Made by a program: the position numbers and the translations under genes
Shown here: piece by piece, positions 1 to 9,455 of the stretch
Layout: every line of letters starts with the position of its first letter
Position numbering within the stretch: the first letter of the stretch is position 1
The notes under the pieces: model-generated
What the model saw: the letters and a program-made list of their open reading frames with translations, nothing else
What the model was told of the DNA's origin: nothing
The model's database searches: none
Source: Tindallia magadiensis
Lineage (GTDB): Bacteria > Bacillota > Clostridia > Peptostreptococcales > Tindalliaceae
Direction: 5' to 3'
Length of the DNA stretch: 64,000 nucleotides
Assembly: GCF_900113635.1 (NCBI RefSeq)
Contig: NZ_FOQA01000001.1
Coordinates: 558,001-622,000, forward strand

Positions 1-1714
1 CTGTCTGTTCTCCAATGATGGCCTTAACGTCATCCATACTACTTACTGCAAGTTCAGATTTAGATTTCAATTCATCAATAACAACTTTTATATCACCTGT
101 AAATCGATTTGAGTCTTCTGCCAATTTCCTTATTTCTTCTGCAACAACAGCAAATCCTTTACCAGCTTCTCCTGCTCTTGCAGCTTCTATCGCTGCGTTA
201 AGAGCAAGAAGGTTAGTCTGATCAGCGATGCTTTGAATCATCGCGCTTGCTGTCTCTATTTTTTCTGCACTTGCATTGTTGCTCAAAATAATCTCATATA
301 TGTTTGAAGAAGCTTCATTTGTTTTTTGAGTCTTTCCAACAAGCTCTCTTAATATACTAAATCCTTCTTCTTTTTCAGTATGAATTCTTACTGCCGCTTT
401 ATTCAACTCTTCTATATTCTTTGCATCTTCATCCAACAGGTTCCCTAGCTGTTCAATATTGTTCGCTGTATTTTCAGTATCTTTTGCTTGATCGCTAGCT
501 CCCCTTGCAATTTCTTCAATGGTTCTTGCCACTTCTTCTGATGCTGTAGCCGCCTGCTGTGATGTGGCAATTAGCTCTTCAGATGATGATGCTACCAATT
601 CTGCTTTTTCTGACGTTTCTATAACAAAATTTCGGATATTTTCTTCCATTTTTACCATTTCCCGCGCCATGCTCCCAGTTTCATCTTTACCGTCAATGTA
701 TTTTAAGCAAGGATTATTCTTATCGTAAATAAAATCTAGTCCCGAAAGTTTTTGTATAGCTGAAGTCACAGCAGCAACTGGCTTAGCAATAGTGCCACTC
801 GCAAAATAGGTTACAATTACCCCTAGTACTATTGCTCCGATAACTAACCCAATTAAAAGGTTTTTCATAGCATTTACTCTTGCTAAAATTTCATCTTATT
901 CAACAGCAACCACTGTAATCCAAGGGCTCCCCTCTATAGGAGCAAAGCCCACTATTCTATTTGATTCGCCAAAAGAATAGCCCCCACTACCGGATTCTCG
1001 AAGTAACATCTGGTTCTCTGTAAACTCTGCCCGCTCCTTAAATTCGGGATTTTTTTGAGCTTCTTGTATAATATTAAGCTGATTCAAAACATTATCGATA
1101 TCATAATCTCCTACTATTGTGCCTTCATTGTTTACAACATAGGCAAAACCCGTTTCTCCAACTGGAATTTCGTTTGCAATGCGGGATAAAACCGCTCCTT
1201 CTCTAACCCCATAAAAAACACCTGTCTGCTGTCCATCTAAATCGATTGGAACAGCATATATGATAATGGGCTCTTCAGTTGTACGACTAATAATCACATC
1301 TGAAACATTAGGTTCTCCATTCAATGCTCTTTGAAAATAATCTCTTTCACTAACATTTAGTTCTATTCCCGATCGATCCAACTGAACTGCGTTCCCCTCA
1401 AAGTCAGCAAATGTAAAGCACTCATATCCTGCTCTTTCAGCTTCCTGCTCCAGAAAAGCCACCTGTTCTTCATATGATATTTCGCCATGCTGAAAAACAA
1501 TGTTTTCAGCAATCCCTTCCAAATATAAAAGCTGTGCATTAACCACAGAACCTATGTATCTTGCTTCTATTTCTGCTACTGTTTGTAAATCATTATGAGC
1601 ATCTTCTAATAGTTCATTACTGACAATTCTTATAGCAACAAAGCCGATTACTCCTGTTATCACCAATATTACCACTGTAAAAATCGCTATTAATCTTGTT
1701 TTAATTGTTTTCAT
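1..1714 (-). pseudogene. Methyl-accepting chemotaxis protein interrupted by an in-frame TAA; 3' end outside window
   Basis: Chemoreceptor that would sense an extracellular ligand and signal to CheA/CheW. Codons from 1714 encode an N-terminal membrane helix (about residues 8-28) and a dCache-like periplasmic domain ending near residue 272 in PWITVVAVE, then TAA at 896-898. The same frame stays open from 895 to position 1. It encodes the second membrane helix ([18 protein letters not shown]), a linker, and the MCP signalling hairpin with the hallmark [17 protein letters not shown] single nonsense codon therefore splits an otherwise intact receptor. The start has an upstream GAAGGGG. An ATG at 868 after the stop has no ribosome binding site. 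It is most likely a recently inactivated gene; a sequencing error or readthrough is possible. The 5' part alone would be a membrane sensor with no output domain. Confidence 0.85.
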
Positions 1715-1969
1715 GTTGTACCCCTTCGTTGTATAATTTTTCTTTTATAATCGTAATGTTTTAATCCTCCTTTTAGGGCAAAAAATCTTCTAAATAAAAG
1801 CTAGGAATATCTTGTATGAAACTGACTGCTATGATCTTACGCTTTATTCCTAAGCGTTTTAATAGAAATTTCCTTCTCTCCCAAACCCAAATTGGTATTA
1901 TATTCTGTGGATTTCTGTATGTCAAGCAGTTTAATGGCAACGTGTGGTTATTCTGCGATAATGTCATGC

Positions 1970-2085
1970 TATTTCTGTTCCCACAGACTTTAAACACACG
2001 AAACTACATGATTGATTATCCCATGAACCTCTCGATTTTACTGACTATTTTCTTGTCAGTAGACAGACGGTCTCCATATGCGGTA
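1970..2085. repeat. Direct repeat copy 1, remnant of the rlmD 3' end plus flank
   Basis: This stretch matches 4131-4246 in the same orientation with about four substitutions near its ends and a long identical core (2011-2080). In copy 2 the sequence is the last 13 or so codons of rlmD plus about 75 bp downstream of its stop. Here the minus strand still reads HMETVCLLTRK and TAG, but no methyltransferase body precedes it. Weaker similarity continues a few bases past 2085. The surrounding gap (1715-2182) holds no convincing gene. Confidence 0.85.
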
Positions 2086-2182
2086 TCACGTAAGTCTTAT
2101 ACAATTTAACAAATTCAATGCCTACAGGGGTTGATTTAGAATGTATATCCCCGTTCACTTTAACCTTGAACCTTATGCCTTA

Positions 2183-3454
2183 TTAATCATAATAAATATT
2201 TGGCTTTGTCGGTAAAACCCCATTAATATACAGACTGTCATAAGGAATATCATCTATCCTTTCTAAAAAGTCTTCTGCTGTTCCCAAAACTAGAACTCCA
2301 TAAGTTTTAACTCCATGCTCATCAATAAACTTGAGAGCATCAGCATAGAAATCCGTCTTATACTCATTATAATCAAACATATTCACATAGTCTTCTCGGT
2401 TTCTGAGATACTCTAGACGAGACCTAAAATGAATCCCATAACTTTGATAAAATTTATCCGGATAATCTATATTTTCCAATCCAGAATAATCTCTAAAATC
2501 CATCAAATAAAACAGTGGATATTTCTCAAGGTCAGGACGTTTGCTGGATGAAAGTTCATCATTGAAGTTTGGGTTAAAACCCACTAGGTGCAGAGGTTGG
2601 TTTTCACTCCATTGAATACCTGGCTGTACCGTTCGGATACCTACCCATTTAAAGTCAAGGGTAGGATGTTCTTGTCTTATATTATAAAACTCTTCCATGG
2701 TGAGGTCTTTTTCAAATACAATGCTCATAGAAATATAAGACAGTGGATTTAGTTCATTTAAATATTGAAGAGTTTTTTCATTTTTACGTTGAACATCTTC
2801 TTCACTTATTGTCGTAGCATTTTCAGAGTTATCATTTGGAAAATGACGTTGTATTCTCTCAAAACCTTCCCAAATTCCGAATCTATTCTCACTGCTAAAG
2901 ATTCCATCTAACGCATAGGTCAGCTTTCCTCTAGAAATGTTTACAAAATATCTTTGTTCTTTTTTAGAAAAAAGATCTCTTAAAGAGTAGCTTACTTCAT
3001 ATTTCCCAAATCCTTTGGATTCTTGAAATGTAAATGAATTGCTTGAGTATCCAGGCATATTAAGGCTTACATAAGCCTGGATATCGTAGTAGAAATCTGG
3101 ATTTTGATACTCGCTTTCTTCTGATTGTGTAGTAGCTGAAGGATCATAATATATTCTGTCTACAATAGATGATAATACGTGAAAAATCCCGATATAGAGC
3201 GCAACAACTATCAGCACTGAGGTAATCACTACTTTTCTCAATCTTTTGTTTACACTCTTTTTCAGTTTGTTAGTTTCCTCCTCATGGTGCTCAGAAATAG
3301 ATGTATTCCAACCATCATAAATCTCCTCATCTATTGATTCAGACAAAAATTCTTCAACAGCTTCGTGTCTTTCTATCTCTTGTTCAATGATTAGTTTCTC
3401 TTCATCATTTATCATACCTTCTTTGTAACGGCGAAATAAATCTTTATAGTTCAT
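2183..3454 (-). CDS. Membrane anti-sigma factor (sigma factor regulator family)
   Basis: Probable anti-sigma factor that holds the upstream ECF sigma factor at the membrane. It is 423 residues: a charged cytoplasmic N-terminus starting MNYKDLFRRYKEG, one membrane helix around residues 75-95 (VVITSVLIVVALYIGIF), and a large extracytoplasmic part. Its end (GVLVLGTAEDFLERIDD) resembles the sigma-factor-regulator C-terminal domain. The start at 3454 was chosen because GGAGGG lies just upstream and the ATG overlaps the sigma stop by 11 bases, which indicates translational coupling. A longer frame beginning at 3517 lies inside the sigma gene. The inducing signal is unknown. Family assignment is from memory of Sigma_reg_N/C proteins and is fairly secure given the gene pair. 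Confidence 0.8.
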   Translation of the reverse strand: MNYKDLFRRYKEGMINDEEKLIIEQEIERHEAVEEFLSESIDEEIYDGWNTSISEHHEEETNKLKKSVNKRLRKVVITSVLIVVALYIGIFHVLSSIVDRIYYDPSATTQSEESEYQNPDFYYDIQAYVSLNMPGYSSNSFTFQESKGFGKYEVSYSLRDLFSKKEQRYFVNISRGKLTYALDGIFSSENRFGIWEGFERIQRHFPNDNSENATTISEEDVQRKNEKTLQYLNELNPLSYISMSIVFEKDLTMEEFYNIRQEHPTLDFKWVGIRTVQPGIQWSENQPLHLVGFNPNFNDELSSSKRPDLEKYPLFYLMDFRDYSGLENIDYPDKFYQSYGIHFRSRLEYLRNREDYVNMFDYNEYKTDFYADALKFIDEHGVKTYGVLVLGTAEDFLERIDDIPYDSLYINGVLPTKPNIYYD

Positions 3455-3935
3455 TTTCTCCCTCCATTTCTTTTTTAAGCTTTTTTCTAGCTCTGAATAA
3501 CATCGTCTTAGCAGCACCTTCTGTGAGATCCATTGATCTACTAATTTCTCTAACTGAAAAATTACAGAAATAATAAAAAATAAGGATTTCTTTATAAGAC
3601 TCTTTAAGATTGATGATTAAATTATATAAATACTTCTTCTCCTCAGCATCAATAATCTTATCCAATGGAGTTTCATTATTTGTAAGTGTTCTCTCCGGAA
3701 TATTTTCTCTGCTATACTCCCTATTTCTCTTAATATAATCTAAGTACAAATTCTTGCAGACTCTGAATAACCAATACTTAACATAATTCACATCATCAAT
3801 AGATAAATAGGCTTTAAAAAAGGTGTCACTAGTCAAATCCTGTGCTAAATGATGATCTTTACACAGTGAAAAAGCATAGAGATATAATTCTCTGTGATAT
3901 TTTATGTATAATTTTTCCACCTGATCATTTATCAT
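3444..3935 (-). CDS. ECF-type RNA polymerase sigma factor
   Basis: Alternative sigma factor of 163 residues. Region 2 is visible at about residues 10-70 (DLTSDTFFKAYLSI, then YWLFRVCKNLYLDYIKR), and region 4 at about 105-160, with a helix-turn-helix (SVREISRSMDLTEGAAKTMLFRARKKL). There is no region 1 or 3, as expected for the ECF group. It overlaps the anti-sigma gene, the standard arrangement for a sigma held inactive until a membrane signal arrives. An ECF-like promoter lies upstream (3957-3984), suggesting autoregulation. The ribosome binding site AAAGAGGT precedes the ATG. Regulon and signal cannot be told from this window. Confidence 0.93.
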   Translation of the reverse strand: MINDQVEKLYIKYHRELYLYAFSLCKDHHLAQDLTSDTFFKAYLSIDDVNYVKYWLFRVCKNLYLDYIKRNREYSRENIPERTLTNNETPLDKIIDAEEKKYLYNLIINLKESYKEILIFYYFCNFSVREISRSMDLTEGAAKTMLFRARKKLKKEMEGENEL

Positions 3936-3956
3936 ACTGACACCTCTTTCACTACA

Positions 3957-3984
3957 TAAACGAATAATAAAGATTTAGGTTACA
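3957..3984 (-). promoter_or_regulatory. Candidate ECF-sigma autoregulatory promoter
   Basis: On the minus strand TGTAACCT (3977-3984) is followed 14 bases later by CGTTTA (3957-3962). This matches the AAC...CGT pattern of SigW/SigX-like promoters. It lies just upstream of the sigma gene ribosome binding site. Confidence 0.65.
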
Positions 3985-4018
3985 CTGTTATTTAATATTT
4001 TTTTGCAATCTAAATTAA

Positions 4019-4050
4019 AAGCTGACTCAAATAATGATACAAGTCAGCTT
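4019..4050 (-). terminator. Candidate terminator downstream of rlmD
   Basis: AAGCTGACT and AGTCAGCTT form a 9-bp stem with a 14-base loop. On the minus strand it is followed by TTAATTTAG, a weak T-rich tail. It would separate rlmD transcripts from the sigma locus. Confidence 0.5.
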
Positions 4051-4130
4051 TATAAATTCTCTCATTCTATTTTGTTAAATCGTTCAACTATAATGGCAAA
4101 ACCTTCATACTACAGGGTAAATAAAAGTGT

Positions 4131-4246
4131 TATTTCTGTTCCCAAAGACTTTAAACACACGAAGCTGCATGATTGATTATCCCATGAACCTCTCGATTTT
4201 ACTGACTATTTTCTTGTCAGTAGACAGACGGTCTCCATATGTGGTG
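4131..4246. repeat. Direct repeat copy 2, covering the 3' end of rlmD
   Basis: Partner of the repeat at 1970-2085 with an offset of 2161 bases. It contains the last codons and stop of the intact rlmD and about 75 bp of downstream DNA. The copies frame the ECF sigma/anti-sigma locus. Confidence 0.85.
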
Positions 4247-5567
4247 TGGCTGGAAATAAATCTATGCACTGAGCTTCTTTAACCTTGTAACCACTTTCTA
4301 TGGCTTGCTGTAAGTTAGTTACCAACGTTTTGGGATTACAGGAAACATAGATGATTTTTTGTGGATTCATATTCAGAAGATCTTGCATTGCTTCTTCGTT
4401 TACGCCTGGTCTGGGTGGATCTAGCACTAACACGTCTGGCTTTGTGGTTAACTGATGAAGTTTATCTTTTACATCTCCAGCGATAAAGCGACAGTTTTCT
4501 ATGCCGTTTTCTTTAGCACTTTCCTTGGCTTGTTGTATGGCTTCGTCTACAATATCAATCCCTGTAACATGGTTGGCATTCTGTGCTAGAATCTGTGTAA
4601 TCGTTCCTAAACCACAGTATAGATCGAATATTTCTTCGTCATGTTTCTCTAATTTCTGTTTCAGAATTCCATACAGTTCGTTGGCACCAGTGCTGTTGGT
4701 TTGAAAAAAAGAAAAGGGGGTTATACGAAAATCTAATCCCTGGAGTTTTTCTTTTATTTCATAACTTCCTTCTAGCAAGATGGTTTCGTCACTTTTAACC
4801 GCATCTGCAAAAGAATCATTTTTTGTCCATAAAATAGATTTGTTGATCCCTTTCAATTGTTGATCCAAAATTTCTTGTTTCCATTGATGAATAAGCGATT
4901 CATCAATAGCGGATGTGGTAATGAGATGCGTCATTATTTCCCCTGTATAATGGCCTTTCCGCAATACAAGGTTTCGTAAGCTTCCTTCACGACTTATTTT
5001 GTGGTATGGTTTTTCTTTTGTATTTCTAAAAAAGTCAACGGTTGCTGTGCGTATTTTTCTAAAATCGGCATCGATTAACCGACAATCATATGTATCCACA
5101 ATATCAAAACGCCGACCTCTTTGATGCATTCCAAGGGTCAGTGGTCCATCCTTATATTCATTCCCAAAGGTAAACTCCATCTTATTTCGATACTCGCTTT
5201 CCAAAGGACTTTTGATGGGGTCTAACCAGTGAGGTACTTCTATTTTTTTGGATTGGAATAAGGCTTGTACTTGTTGATTTTTTAAGGCTAGCTGATAAGG
5301 ATAGTTAGTTCCCTGCATCGAACATCCTCCACAGGTTTCTGCATGAATACAGGGTGCCTCCGTTTCTTCTGGTGATTTTTCTAACCGTTTTACTGTTGTT
5401 GCTTCTAACTTGCCTGGACGCTTTTTCTTTACTCTAACCAAAAGTTTTTGACCCGGCAACCCTCGATCGGTAAGCACATGATTATCTCCCATATATCCTT
5501 CTGCTCTACCACCATAAAAAGTGTTTTCTATCAGTAGTTCAATTTCTTGTCCTTTTTTAACGTCCAT
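4206..5567 (-). CDS. rlmD: 23S rRNA (uracil-5-)-methyltransferase, RlmD/RumA family
   Basis: SAM-dependent enzyme that methylates uracil in 23S rRNA. It has an N-terminal TRAM domain (about residues 5-60), iron-sulfur cysteines including CGGC near residue 80, and a C-terminal methyltransferase domain. That domain shows FDLYCGLGT (SAM binding), LDPPRPG, and SCNP with the catalytic cysteine. Length (453 residues) is normal for the family. ATG at 5567 is preferred over a TTG one codon earlier; GGGAGAG lies upstream. TrmA-family paralogues are hard to separate by eye, so the exact target uridine is inferred. Its 3' end is duplicated about 2.1 kb away. Confidence 0.9.
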   Translation of the reverse strand: MDVKKGQEIELLIENTFYGGRAEGYMGDNHVLTDRGLPGQKLLVRVKKKRPGKLEATTVKRLEKSPEETEAPCIHAETCGGCSMQGTNYPYQLALKNQQVQALFQSKKIEVPHWLDPIKSPLESEYRNKMEFTFGNEYKDGPLTLGMHQRGRRFDIVDTYDCRLIDADFRKIRTATVDFFRNTKEKPYHKISREGSLRNLVLRKGHYTGEIMTHLITTSAIDESLIHQWKQEILDQQLKGINKSILWTKNDSFADAVKSDETILLEGSYEIKEKLQGLDFRITPFSFFQTNSTGANELYGILKQKLEKHDEEIFDLYCGLGTITQILAQNANHVTGIDIVDEAIQQAKESAKENGIENCRFIAGDVKDKLHQLTTKPDVLVLDPPRPGVNEEAMQDLLNMNPQKIIYVSCNPKTLVTNLQQAIESGYKVKEAQCIDLFPATPHMETVCLLTRK

Positions 5568-5595
5568 CAAATCTCTCCCTTAAAGATCGAAAGAA

Positions 5596-5617
5596 GCCCG
5601 GAGCGAATTGTCCGGGC
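5596..5617 (-). terminator. Hairpin downstream of the SAM methyltransferase gene
   Basis: GCCCGGA and TCCGGGC form a 7-bp GC-rich stem with an 8-base loop. It lies between the methyltransferase stop and rlmD. The minus-strand tail is TTCTTTCGATCTTT, only moderately T-rich, so termination may be partial. Confidence 0.6.
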
Positions 5618-5633
5618 ATAGGATCTTTTTTAT

Positions 5634-6398
5634 TTATTTAGAGGCTTTCATAATATAGGCTGGTGCTGAAAAAGATTTTTCTTGTTCGAGTTCCTTCACC
5701 AACTTTTCTGTAATCTCAACAAAACCTTTGGTTAAATGATCGTTATCGATATCATTATAACCTTTTAATAATGTTTGTTTACGTTTATCAAGAAATTTTG
5801 TCGCTAAGGATGAATCGATTGCTTCTTTAAATTCTTGATATTGAACTTCTTGGTAATTTAAGGTTTTGAGTGTTTCTTCTAAATCATTAGGATGAATTTC
5901 ATTAAAGTGAGCCATTGCTTTTAAGACACTAATGCTTTTGATAACTCTTAATCGTTGTGACCAATAAGGGTAGTCGCGATGTTCGACTGCCCAAAGCGGA
6001 ATTTCTTCCATTATGACAAGTTGTCCTTCTGGTTTTAGTACTCGATAAAATTCTTTTAGAACGCTTACAACTCTTAAAGGGAACTGGTTTACGGAAGACA
6101 AGGTATAGTTACACACAATTGCATCTATTGAATTATCTTCAATAAAGTCAAGCTTGCTTAGATCTCCTTTTCGCAAATCTAATGCGTCGAAGCTTTCAGA
6201 TAATTTTTCTTTAATCTCATCAAAATGACTGTCATCAATATCTACTGATATTAATTTTGTTCTCCATTGATGCTCTTTTACTTTTTCTGCAATCCGCCTG
6301 GTTGTATTTCCCCAGCTGGTGCCGCCTTCCAATACAGTTTTTCCATCAAGGTTGAGACCTTCCCATAAATATTGATCAGCTGTATAGATTTGATACAT
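5634..6398 (-). CDS. Class I SAM-dependent methyltransferase, substrate unknown
   Basis: A 254-residue protein with a Rossmann methyltransferase core. Motif I is an unusual VLEGGTSWGNTT at about residues 22-33, where DxGxGxG is expected. It is followed by an acidic SVDID (motif II) and IDAIVCNYTLSSV (motif IV region). The middle of the protein reads FYRVLKPEGQLVIMEE, typical of small-molecule methyltransferases such as the UbiE-like group. The ATG has GAGGGGTGG upstream and begins 17 bp after the preceding gene's stop, so the two are probably co-transcribed. No substrate can be assigned. Confidence 0.8.
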   Translation of the reverse strand: MYQIYTADQYLWEGLNLDGKTVLEGGTSWGNTTRRIAEKVKEHQWRTKLISVDIDDSHFDEIKEKLSESFDALDLRKGDLSKLDFIEDNSIDAIVCNYTLSSVNQFPLRVVSVLKEFYRVLKPEGQLVIMEEIPLWAVEHRDYPYWSQRLRVIKSISVLKAMAHFNEIHPNDLEETLKTLNYQEVQYQEFKEAIDSSLATKFLDKRKQTLLKGYNDIDNDHLTKGFVEITEKLVKELEQEKSFSAPAYIMKASK

Positions 6399-6415
6399 AA
6401 AACCACCCCTCTGCT

Positions 6416-6967
6416 TTAATATTTTTCGTTTACATACTGTTCAATAACAGACCTTTTGGTAGTGTTTGAAAAGACACCTTCTCTTTCTAATCTTTCCCGA
6501 AGCCAGCGACTTTTAGAATGAAAAACCACATCAGGATGCTCATGAAAAATGATTTCATAAAGCACTTTTTTAAGCTGTACAGAACTTACTTTAATATAGT
6601 AAGCTTCCAGATCATAATAATCTTTCAGCTCTACAGCCCTTAATGTCATTTTATCCTTCAAATGGTAATGTTTATCTCTTTTTTCGCTGTATTGCTTCGC
6701 TAACTCAGGATGTTTTGCTGAGGTTTTTAGCGTTTCACTTTTCATATGAAAATATTTTGCCATGATATTATAATACTGGTAGTTAAAAACAGCTTTTTCA
6801 AAAGCATCTACATTTTTAAAGGGTTTCACATCTTGATTAACAAGATAAGCATGGCTTTCTTCAATATATTCGCGTTTATTGAGGTCTCCTTTTTTGTACT
6901 GAAAGATTAAACTTTCTCTCTGTGCAAAGAATTTTTCAAAAATATTTTCTCCTGGTATATATTGCAT
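6416..6967 (-). CDS. Conserved hypothetical protein (DUF6648-like)
   Basis: A soluble, charged, mostly helical protein of about 183 residues, starting MQYIPGENIFEKFFAQRESLI. I associate it with a clostridial family of unknown function (DUF6648), from memory only. No catalytic motif, signal peptide or membrane helix is visible. A longer frame opens at 7015, but AAAGGAT lies eight bases before the ATG at 6967, which decides the start. It lies between pssA and a SAM methyltransferase on the same strand. Function is unknown. Confidence 0.7.
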   Translation of the reverse strand: MQYIPGENIFEKFFAQRESLIFQYKKGDLNKREYIEESHAYLVNQDVKPFKNVDAFEKAVFNYQYYNIMAKYFHMKSETLKTSAKHPELAKQYSEKRDKHYHLKDKMTLRAVELKDYYDLEAYYIKVSSVQLKKVLYEIIFHEHPDVVFHSKSRWLRERLEREGVFSNTTKRSVIEQYVNEKY

Positions 6968-7101
6968 TGATAACATCCTTTGTAACAAAAATAAACCCCA
7001 GTAATGTACTCGCATCGAAACAGTTTTTTTACGAAAGTTATTCGCATCTGTCCGTCGATGGTTACCATTTCCAGGGTATCCTCACTCCCTTTAATAATCT
7101 T

Positions 7102-7617
7102 TTAACGTTTTTTAAGCTTGATTCTCTTGCTAACCATGGCATAGGACAGTAAAATCATAATAAATCCTAATACATAGATATTCGTTGTGTAATTAACAGA
7201 ATAAATTGCCATCAGGGCTACAATACCTCCACACATCGTTATTGGAAAGCCCATGTAAACGCCATCAAACTCCATTATATTGAAAAAAGCAAGACGGTAA
7301 GCTCCACTAATGGCAAAAATAACCATAATGATAAACCCTACTACGCCAATATCAGCCAGATGAAAACTCCACATCAAAACCGCTGGCGCTACTCCAAAAG
7401 AGATTAAATCACATAAAGAGTCTAACTCTTTCCCCAGCTCACTTTCAACATCAAGCTTTCTGGCCAAACTCCCATCAAAGCGGTCTGTTAAAGCTGCTAA
7501 AATAATTAAAGATGCTGATAACAAGTATCGTTCTCCAATAATACAAACAATCGCCAGTAAACCAAGTGTTAAGTTAAGAAATGTAACCATATTGGGTAAA
7601 TTTGATTTAAGTTTCAT
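7102..7617 (-). CDS. pssA: CDP-diacylglycerol-serine O-phosphatidyltransferase
   Basis: Integral membrane enzyme that makes phosphatidylserine from CDP-diacylglycerol and serine, the first step to phosphatidylethanolamine. The CDP-alcohol phosphotransferase signature DGx2ARx8Gx3Dx3D is complete (DGSLAR ... GKELDSLCD) at about residues 46-70, followed by LISFGVAPA, typical of PssA. Several membrane helices follow. Length 171 residues matches the short Gram-positive form. ATG at 7617 follows GAGGTG; a GTG three codons earlier is less likely. No phosphatidylserine decarboxylase gene is in the window. Confidence 0.9.
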   Translation of the reverse strand: MKLKSNLPNMVTFLNLTLGLLAIVCIIGERYLLSASLIILAALTDRFDGSLARKLDVESELGKELDSLCDLISFGVAPAVLMWSFHLADIGVVGFIIMVIFAISGAYRLAFFNIMEFDGVYMGFPITMCGGIVALMAIYSVNYTTNIYVLGFIMILLSYAMVSKRIKLKKR

Positions 7618-7747
7618 GTCAATCACCTCATTTCAGCCAATAGCCAGTAACGTACTGGTGCATATTCACTTCTATTTTACCCTATTTTACATAAAATTAA
7701 TAGTCTTGTATATAAAAATCTACCTCCACGCCTTCGGGCAAATGCAA

Positions 7748-7776
7748 TTGCACCTTTTAATCCTCTATGATAAAAT
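7748..7776 (+). promoter_or_regulatory. Sigma-A type promoter for fba
   Basis: TTGCAC (7748-7753), a 17-base spacer and TAAAAT (7771-7776) lie 40 bases before the fba start. Confidence 0.6.
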
Positions 7777-7801
7777 GGCAATGCATTAGACAAAATTCTG
7801 A

Positions 7802-8746
<945 letters not shown>

Positions 8747-8749
8747 CTT

Positions 8750-9439
8750 TCAACCAGTAATGATCTGCGGTTTGAACTTAAGATAGTCGGATGATACTAG
8801 CTCATAAGTAATGCCTTCTTTATCACCTACCGGTGCATATATCCACGAATCTTCTCCATGAAGATGACCAAAGACCACTTTTTTCACTTTATAAAGTTCT
8901 AGTAGTCTTGTGAAATCTGATGGTTCCCGCTTATCGTTCATTGGTGGATAGTGCATCATCACCATAATGTCGGTGTATCCAGCATTATATGCAGCATCTA
9001 AAGAGGTTTTCAATCTTAGCACTTCTCTTTGATATATTTTGTTATCTTGTTGAGAAAACTCGGAGAAGCCGGGCAATATCCATCCTCTGGTTCCACAAAT
9101 GGCATATTGCTCATAGGTAAAAAATTGGTTTTGTATGAAATGAAGTGTCTCAAATTGTTGATTCATTTTTGTAATGCTTTTCCACCAGTAGTCATGGTTT
9201 CCACGAATTAAATATTTTTTACCAGGCAGATTTTCTATCCATAATAAATCTGCCTGGGCTTCTTCAGTAGTCATTGCCCAAGAAATATCTCCGGGGATCA
9301 GCACCGCATCTTCAGGGGTTATTTCTTTTTCCCAGTTTTCTTTTATCTTATTATGGTGATCAATCCAATCATCCCCAAAGATGCACATTGGCTTTTTAAC
9401 GGAGTGACTGAGATGCAAGTCACCAATTGCATAAATCAT
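8750..9439 (-). CDS. Calcineurin-like metallophosphoesterase
   Basis: A 229-residue soluble phosphoesterase. Metal-binding motifs are in order: GDLHLS near residue 6, GDISWA near 50, GNHDYWW near 80, MHYPP near 160 and FGHLHG near 190. This is the calcineurin-like fold; the substrate is not known. ATG at 9439 is preferred because GGGAGGA lies just upstream; the open frame extends back into the relQ gene. It begins 16 bp after the relQ stop, so the two are probably co-transcribed. Confidence 0.85.
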   Translation of the reverse strand: MIYAIGDLHLSHSVKKPMCIFGDDWIDHHNKIKENWEKEITPEDAVLIPGDISWAMTTEEAQADLLWIENLPGKKYLIRGNHDYWWKSITKMNQQFETLHFIQNQFFTYEQYAICGTRGWILPGFSEFSQQDNKIYQREVLRLKTSLDAAYNAGYTDIMVMMHYPPMNDKREPSDFTRLLELYKVKKVVFGHLHGEDSWIYAPVGDKEGITYELVSSDYLKFKPQIITG

Positions 9440-9455
9440 ACAAATCCTCCCATTA

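Noticed and set aside
896-898. Recoding of the chemoreceptor stop
   Set aside because: The codon is TAA, which is not used for selenocysteine or pyrrolysine, and I see no recoding structure after it.
1773-2109. Two short open frames in the 1715-2182 gap, one on each strand
   Set aside because: They overlap each other and the 116-bp repeat, lack good ribosome binding sites and have no recognisable protein character.
2086-4130. A transposon or integron carrying the sigma genes
   Set aside because: No transposase, integrase, terminal inverted repeats or short target duplications were found; only the long direct repeats support mobility.
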